This document shows positions 12,900 through 14,716 of a stretch of DNA of 14,716 nt, in pieces. The notes under the pieces were generated by a model that was not told where the DNA came from, searched no databases, and saw only the letters and a list, made by a program, of their open reading frames with translations. The position numbers and the translations under genes are program-made. Location: NCBI GenBank assembly GCA_023442845.1, contig JAEZXC010000033.1:1-14716 (forward strand), read 5' to 3'. Numbering within the stretch: position 1 is the stretch's first letter; each line of letters begins with the position of its first letter. Origin of the DNA: Actinomycetes bacterium (lineage in GTDB: Bacteria; Actinomycetota; Actinomycetes; Actinomycetales; Demequinaceae).

Positions 12900-13349
12900 A
12901 TGGACGATCTCGCGGCAATGCGGCTCGCTCTCGACGAGGCACGTGACGCGCTCGCGCACGGCGACGTTCCCGTTGGCGCCGTCGTGCTGTCACCCGAGGG
13001 CGAGGTTGTGGGGCGCGGTCACAACCAGCGCGAACTCACCGCCGATCCCACCGCCCATGCCGAGGTGCTCGCCCTCCGTGAGGCAGCGTCGGCCGCGGGA
13101 GCGTGGCGACTCGATGGCCACACCCTCGTTGTCACCCTTGAGCCCTGCGCGATGTGCGCCGGCGCGGTGCTTGCCGCTCGCATTCCGCGACTCGTCATTG
13201 GCGCGTGGGACGAGCGTGCAGGCGCAACCGGGAGCCGGTGGGATTTGGTGCGTGACGCCCGCCTCGGAGCCAAAGTAGAAGTGGTGGCCGGCGTGTTGGA
13301 AGAGGAAGCGTCGGCGTTATTGCGCGGCTTCTTCGACGCGCGGCGCTAG
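12900..13349 (+). CDS. tadA: tRNA-specific adenosine-34 deaminase
   Basis: Zinc enzyme converting the wobble adenosine of tRNA-Arg(ACG) to inosine, 149 aa. The deaminase motifs are His53-Ala-Glu55 (DPTAHAEVLAL) with Glu55 as proton shuttle, and Pro-Cys83-Ala-Met-Cys86 (TLEPCAMCAGA), the zinc ligands. The N-terminal ALAHGDVPVGAVV and the WDLVRDARL region also fit TadA rather than cytosine or guanine deaminases. An in-frame TTG at 12891 would add three residues, but the ATG at 12900 is preferred; it has no Shine-Dalgarno and TAGGTT 7 nt upstream. It is next to, but not in an operon with, upp and the Ser-tRNA gene. Confidence 0.95.
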   Translation: MDDLAAMRLALDEARDALAHGDVPVGAVVLSPEGEVVGRGHNQRELTADPTAHAEVLALREAASAAGAWRLDGHTLVVTLEPCAMCAGAVLAARIPRLVIGAWDERAGATGSRWDLVRDARLGAKVEVVAGVLEEEASALLRGFFDARR

Positions 13350-13424
13350 CACCCCCACCCGGTCGACGGTCGTCCTGCCGCCGCCTCGGGCTGGCCTCTC
13401 CACCCGGCCGACGCTCGCTTTGGT

Positions 13425-13453
13425 TTGGAGCGGACCTCACCGGCGGGTATTCT
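13425..13453 (+). promoter_or_regulatory. Promoter of tRNA-Ser
   Basis: TTGGAG (13425-13430), exactly 17 bp, then TATTCT (13448-13453), ending 11 nt before the mature tRNA 5' end. A good housekeeping promoter for a monocistronic tRNA gene. Confidence 0.65.
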
Positions 13454-13464
13454 CGTCCGGGCAA

Positions 13465-13553
13465 GGTGACGTGTCCGAGCGGCCTAAGGAGCACGCCTCG
13501 AAAGCGTGTGAGGTTAACAGCCTCCGTGGGTTCAAATCCCACCGTCACCGCCA
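13465..13553 (+). tRNA. tRNA-Ser (anticodon CGA)
   Basis: An 89-nt class II tRNA. The acceptor stem GGTGACG pairs with CGTCACC (13543-13549), followed by discriminator G and an encoded CCA. The anticodon stem CACGC/GCGTG encloses loop CTCGAAA, giving anticodon CGA, which reads UCG. There is a long variable arm (GAGG...CCTC) as in Ser tRNAs, and a T arm GTGGG-TTCAAAT-CCCAC (13526-13542). It is flanked by its own promoter and terminator. Confidence 0.97.
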
Positions 13554-13562
13554 TTGTGCAAG

Positions 13563-13593
13563 AGCCCGGACTCCCCGTGGGGTCCGGGCTTTC
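13563..13593 (+). terminator. Rho-independent terminator of tRNA-Ser
   Basis: A 12-bp stem with one G-U wobble (AGCCCGGACTCC / GGGGTCCGGGCT), tetraloop CCGT and a short TTTC tail, starting 9 nt after the tRNA CCA end. Confidence 0.9.
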
Positions 13594-13606
13594 TGCATCT
13601 GCGCCA

Positions 13607-13710
13607 TTCGCCCCCACCCAGCTCCCGCCGCGGTTTCACCCCCGCCCCGCTCCCGCCGCGGTTTCACCCCCACCCCGCTCCCGCCGCGGTTTCACCCCCA
13701 CCCCGCTCCC
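13607..13710. repeat. 28-bp GC-rich tandem repeat
   Basis: Three full head-to-tail copies of a 28-bp unit (13621-13648, 13649-13676, 13677-13704), each starting GCTCCCGCCGCGGTTTCACC. A diverged half copy precedes them (13607-13620) and a 6-bp partial copy follows (13705-13710). The full copies differ at one visible base (copy 1 has GCCCC where the others have ACCCC). Since 28 is not a multiple of 3 and no gene uses it, it is non-coding. It lies between the tRNA terminator and the hairpin at 13711. Confidence 0.9.
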
Positions 13711-13762
13711 AGCAGGGCGTATGGGTCGATCGGCGCAGCCAAATCGACCATTACGCCCTGCT
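13711..13762. repeat. 52-bp intergenic hairpin
   Basis: Arms 13711-13730 and 13743-13762: 11 bp (AGCAGGGCGTA/TACGCCCTGCT), a 2-bp mismatch, then 7 bp (GGTCGAT/ATCGACC), around a 12-nt loop. It directly abuts the last partial copy of the tandem repeat. There is no T-tract on either strand. It may terminate the chemotaxis gene transcript coming from the right, bind a protein, or be a remnant of a palindromic element. Confidence 0.75.
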
Positions 13763-13834
13763 AGGAGCATCAAGTGGGGGCCGGGGCCGACGCTGGGGCG
13801 GCGGGGCGGACGCGCAGGGGGGCGACGCAGGGCC

Positions 13835-13859
13835 GGCGCTGGGTTGAGCCAGCAGCGCC
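13835..13859 (-). terminator. Possible terminator after the chemotaxis gene
   Basis: Just past the stop on the minus strand, a short hairpin with core GCTGG/CCAGC and a 6-nt loop, flanked by further GGC/GCC pairing with a bulge. It is weak and lacks a T-tract. The remaining stretch 13763-13834 is G-rich non-coding sequence with nothing else recognised. Confidence 0.35.
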
Positions 13860-13868
13860 GCGCCGCGC

Positions 13869-14716
13869 TTAGTAGCGGAACGCCGAAACGCGCTCGCTCA
13901 GCTCGCTCGACAGCGTGTTCAGTTCCTCAATCGACTCGCCAACGGTCGACATCACGGCGACGGTCGTGTGAGCGGCCTGCGCAACCGTGCCGATTCCGCC
14001 CGCGATGTCCTCCGAGCCGGTTGCAGCGTCGGAGACGTTGCGCCCCATCTCGTTGGTTGTCGCGGTCTGCTCCTCGACGGCCGACGCGATGGTGGACTGG
14101 AACTCATTAATCGACTCAACGATGGTGGAGATTTGGCCGATCGCCGTCACCGCACCTTGGGTGTCGGCCTGGATCGCCTCGACACGGCGCGCAATATCCT
14201 CAGTGGCACGGGCGGTCTCGCGGGCGAGTTCGCCCACCTCCCCGGCAACGACGGCAAATCCCTTGCCTGCCTCACCGGCACGCGCGGCCTCGATGGTCGC
14301 GTTGAGAGCAAGCAGGTTCGTCTGCTCAGCAATCGACGTGATGACCTTGACCACATTGCCGATTTCCTGGCTCGACATCCCCAAACGTGAGATCTGGCCA
14401 TTAGCCGCGGCAGCAGCGTCGGCCGCTTGTTGGGCAACTCGCGCCGCCTCCGCAGTCGAGTGGGCGATCTCGCGAATCGACGCCGTCATTTCCTCGGAGC
14501 CGCTCGACACGTCCGTGAGGTTGCGGCTCACTTCGCTCGCAGCGATGGCCACCATCTCGGCCTTCGACGAGACTTCGGCGCTCGTCGCGGAGACCTGCTC
14601 CCGCCCGGCAGCGAGGTTGGTTGCGGCGGACGCGACAGATTCGGCCGACGCTGCAACCCGGGCCATGATGGCGCGCAGGCTGGCGGTCGCTTCATCGAGG
14701 GCGGCGCCCATTTGGC
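13869..14716 (-). CDS. Methyl-accepting chemotaxis protein, C-terminal signalling domain (partial)
   Basis: The frame is open to the right edge, so the N-terminal sensor, membrane helices and HAMP are outside the window; the first Met in view is internal. The visible ~282 residues form the long helical hairpin of the MCP signalling domain. The hairpin tip EQTNLLALNATIEAARAGE, then GKGFAVVAGEVGELA, lies at residues 129-164 after the first visible Met; it is the conserved CheA/CheW contact region. Heptad-like Ala/Ser/Glu-rich methylation helices lie on both sides. It ends in LSSELSERVSAFRY without a CheR-docking pentapeptide (NWETF type). Its presence implies a chemotaxis system and motility. 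Confidence 0.95.
   Translation of the reverse strand, partial: QMGAALDEATASLRAIMARVAASAESVASAATNLAAGREQVSATSAEVSSKAEMVAIAASEVSRNLTDVSSGSEEMTASIREIAHSTAEAARVAQQAADAAAAANGQISRLGMSSQEIGNVVKVITSIAEQTNLLALNATIEAARAGEAGKGFAVVAGEVGELARETARATEDIARRVEAIQADTQGAVTAIGQISTIVESINEFQSTIASAVEEQTATTNEMGRNVSDAATGSEDIAGGIGTVAQAAHTTVAVMSTVGESIEELNTLSSELSERVSAFRY

Noticed and set aside
13607..13710. CRISPR array from the 28-bp repeats
   Set aside because: The copies are directly head to tail with no spacers, and no cas gene is in the window.
13420..14110. Open frames of 114, 214 and 97 codons across the tRNA and the 28-bp repeat
   Set aside because: They read through a tRNA gene, a terminator and a non-coding repeat and produce only Pro/His/Arg repeats in shifting frames.

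Overview
The window looks like chromosomal DNA of a high-GC actinobacterium, probably a motile member of Micrococcales (inference). The signs are strongly GC-biased third codon positions, a DrrAB-type ABC exporter, a HxxxCxxC zinc anti-sigma domain, a DUF167 gene, a Ser-tRNA with encoded CCA, DnaA boxes of the actinobacterial TTGTCCACA form, several starts that look leaderless, and a chemotaxis receptor. No phage, IS, plasmid or CRISPR element was seen.

Layout from left to right: the 5' part of a DUF167 gene (-); a divergent two-gene DrrA/DrrB-type exporter (+) ending in a strong bidirectional hairpin terminator; a protein with a degenerate GGDEF domain (-); a very large single-ORF protein (+, 1091 aa); a DJ-1/PfpI-family protein (-); the nrdA-nrdB ribonucleotide reductase operon (-), with two NrdR boxes and two DnaA-box-like sites upstream; a lipoprotein and a small two-TM membrane protein (+); uracil phosphoribosyltransferase upp (-) divergent from tRNA adenosine deaminase tadA (+); tRNA-Ser(CGA) with its own promoter and terminator; a non-coding stretch with a 28-bp tandem repeat and a 52-bp hairpin; and the signalling half of a methyl-accepting chemotaxis protein (-), cut by the window edge.

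The most striking item is the 1091-aa protein at 3049-6324. It reads as an ECF sigma factor fused in one chain to its own zinc-binding anti-sigma domain, a roughly 205-residue linker without a single charged residue, one confident membrane helix, an extracellular Gly-Gly-Thr spacer in four blocks punctuated by N/D-L-P, and a C-terminal surface-protein-like region (DUF11-like plus an adhesin-type beta domain). It therefore appears to be a one-protein outside-to-promoter transducer. No separate anti-sigma gene lies beside it.

The second notable item is the ribonucleotide reductase. Its beta subunit has Phe where the radical Tyr normally sits and Glu as the first metal ligand, the pattern of class Ic (Mn/Fe) enzymes such as that of Chlamydia. 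Its alpha subunit carries a long Ala/Pro/Gly-rich tail before the C-terminal CxxC. Several genes have a TAnnnT hexamer 6-8 nt before the start codon and no Shine-Dalgarno sequence, which suggests widespread leaderless transcription.
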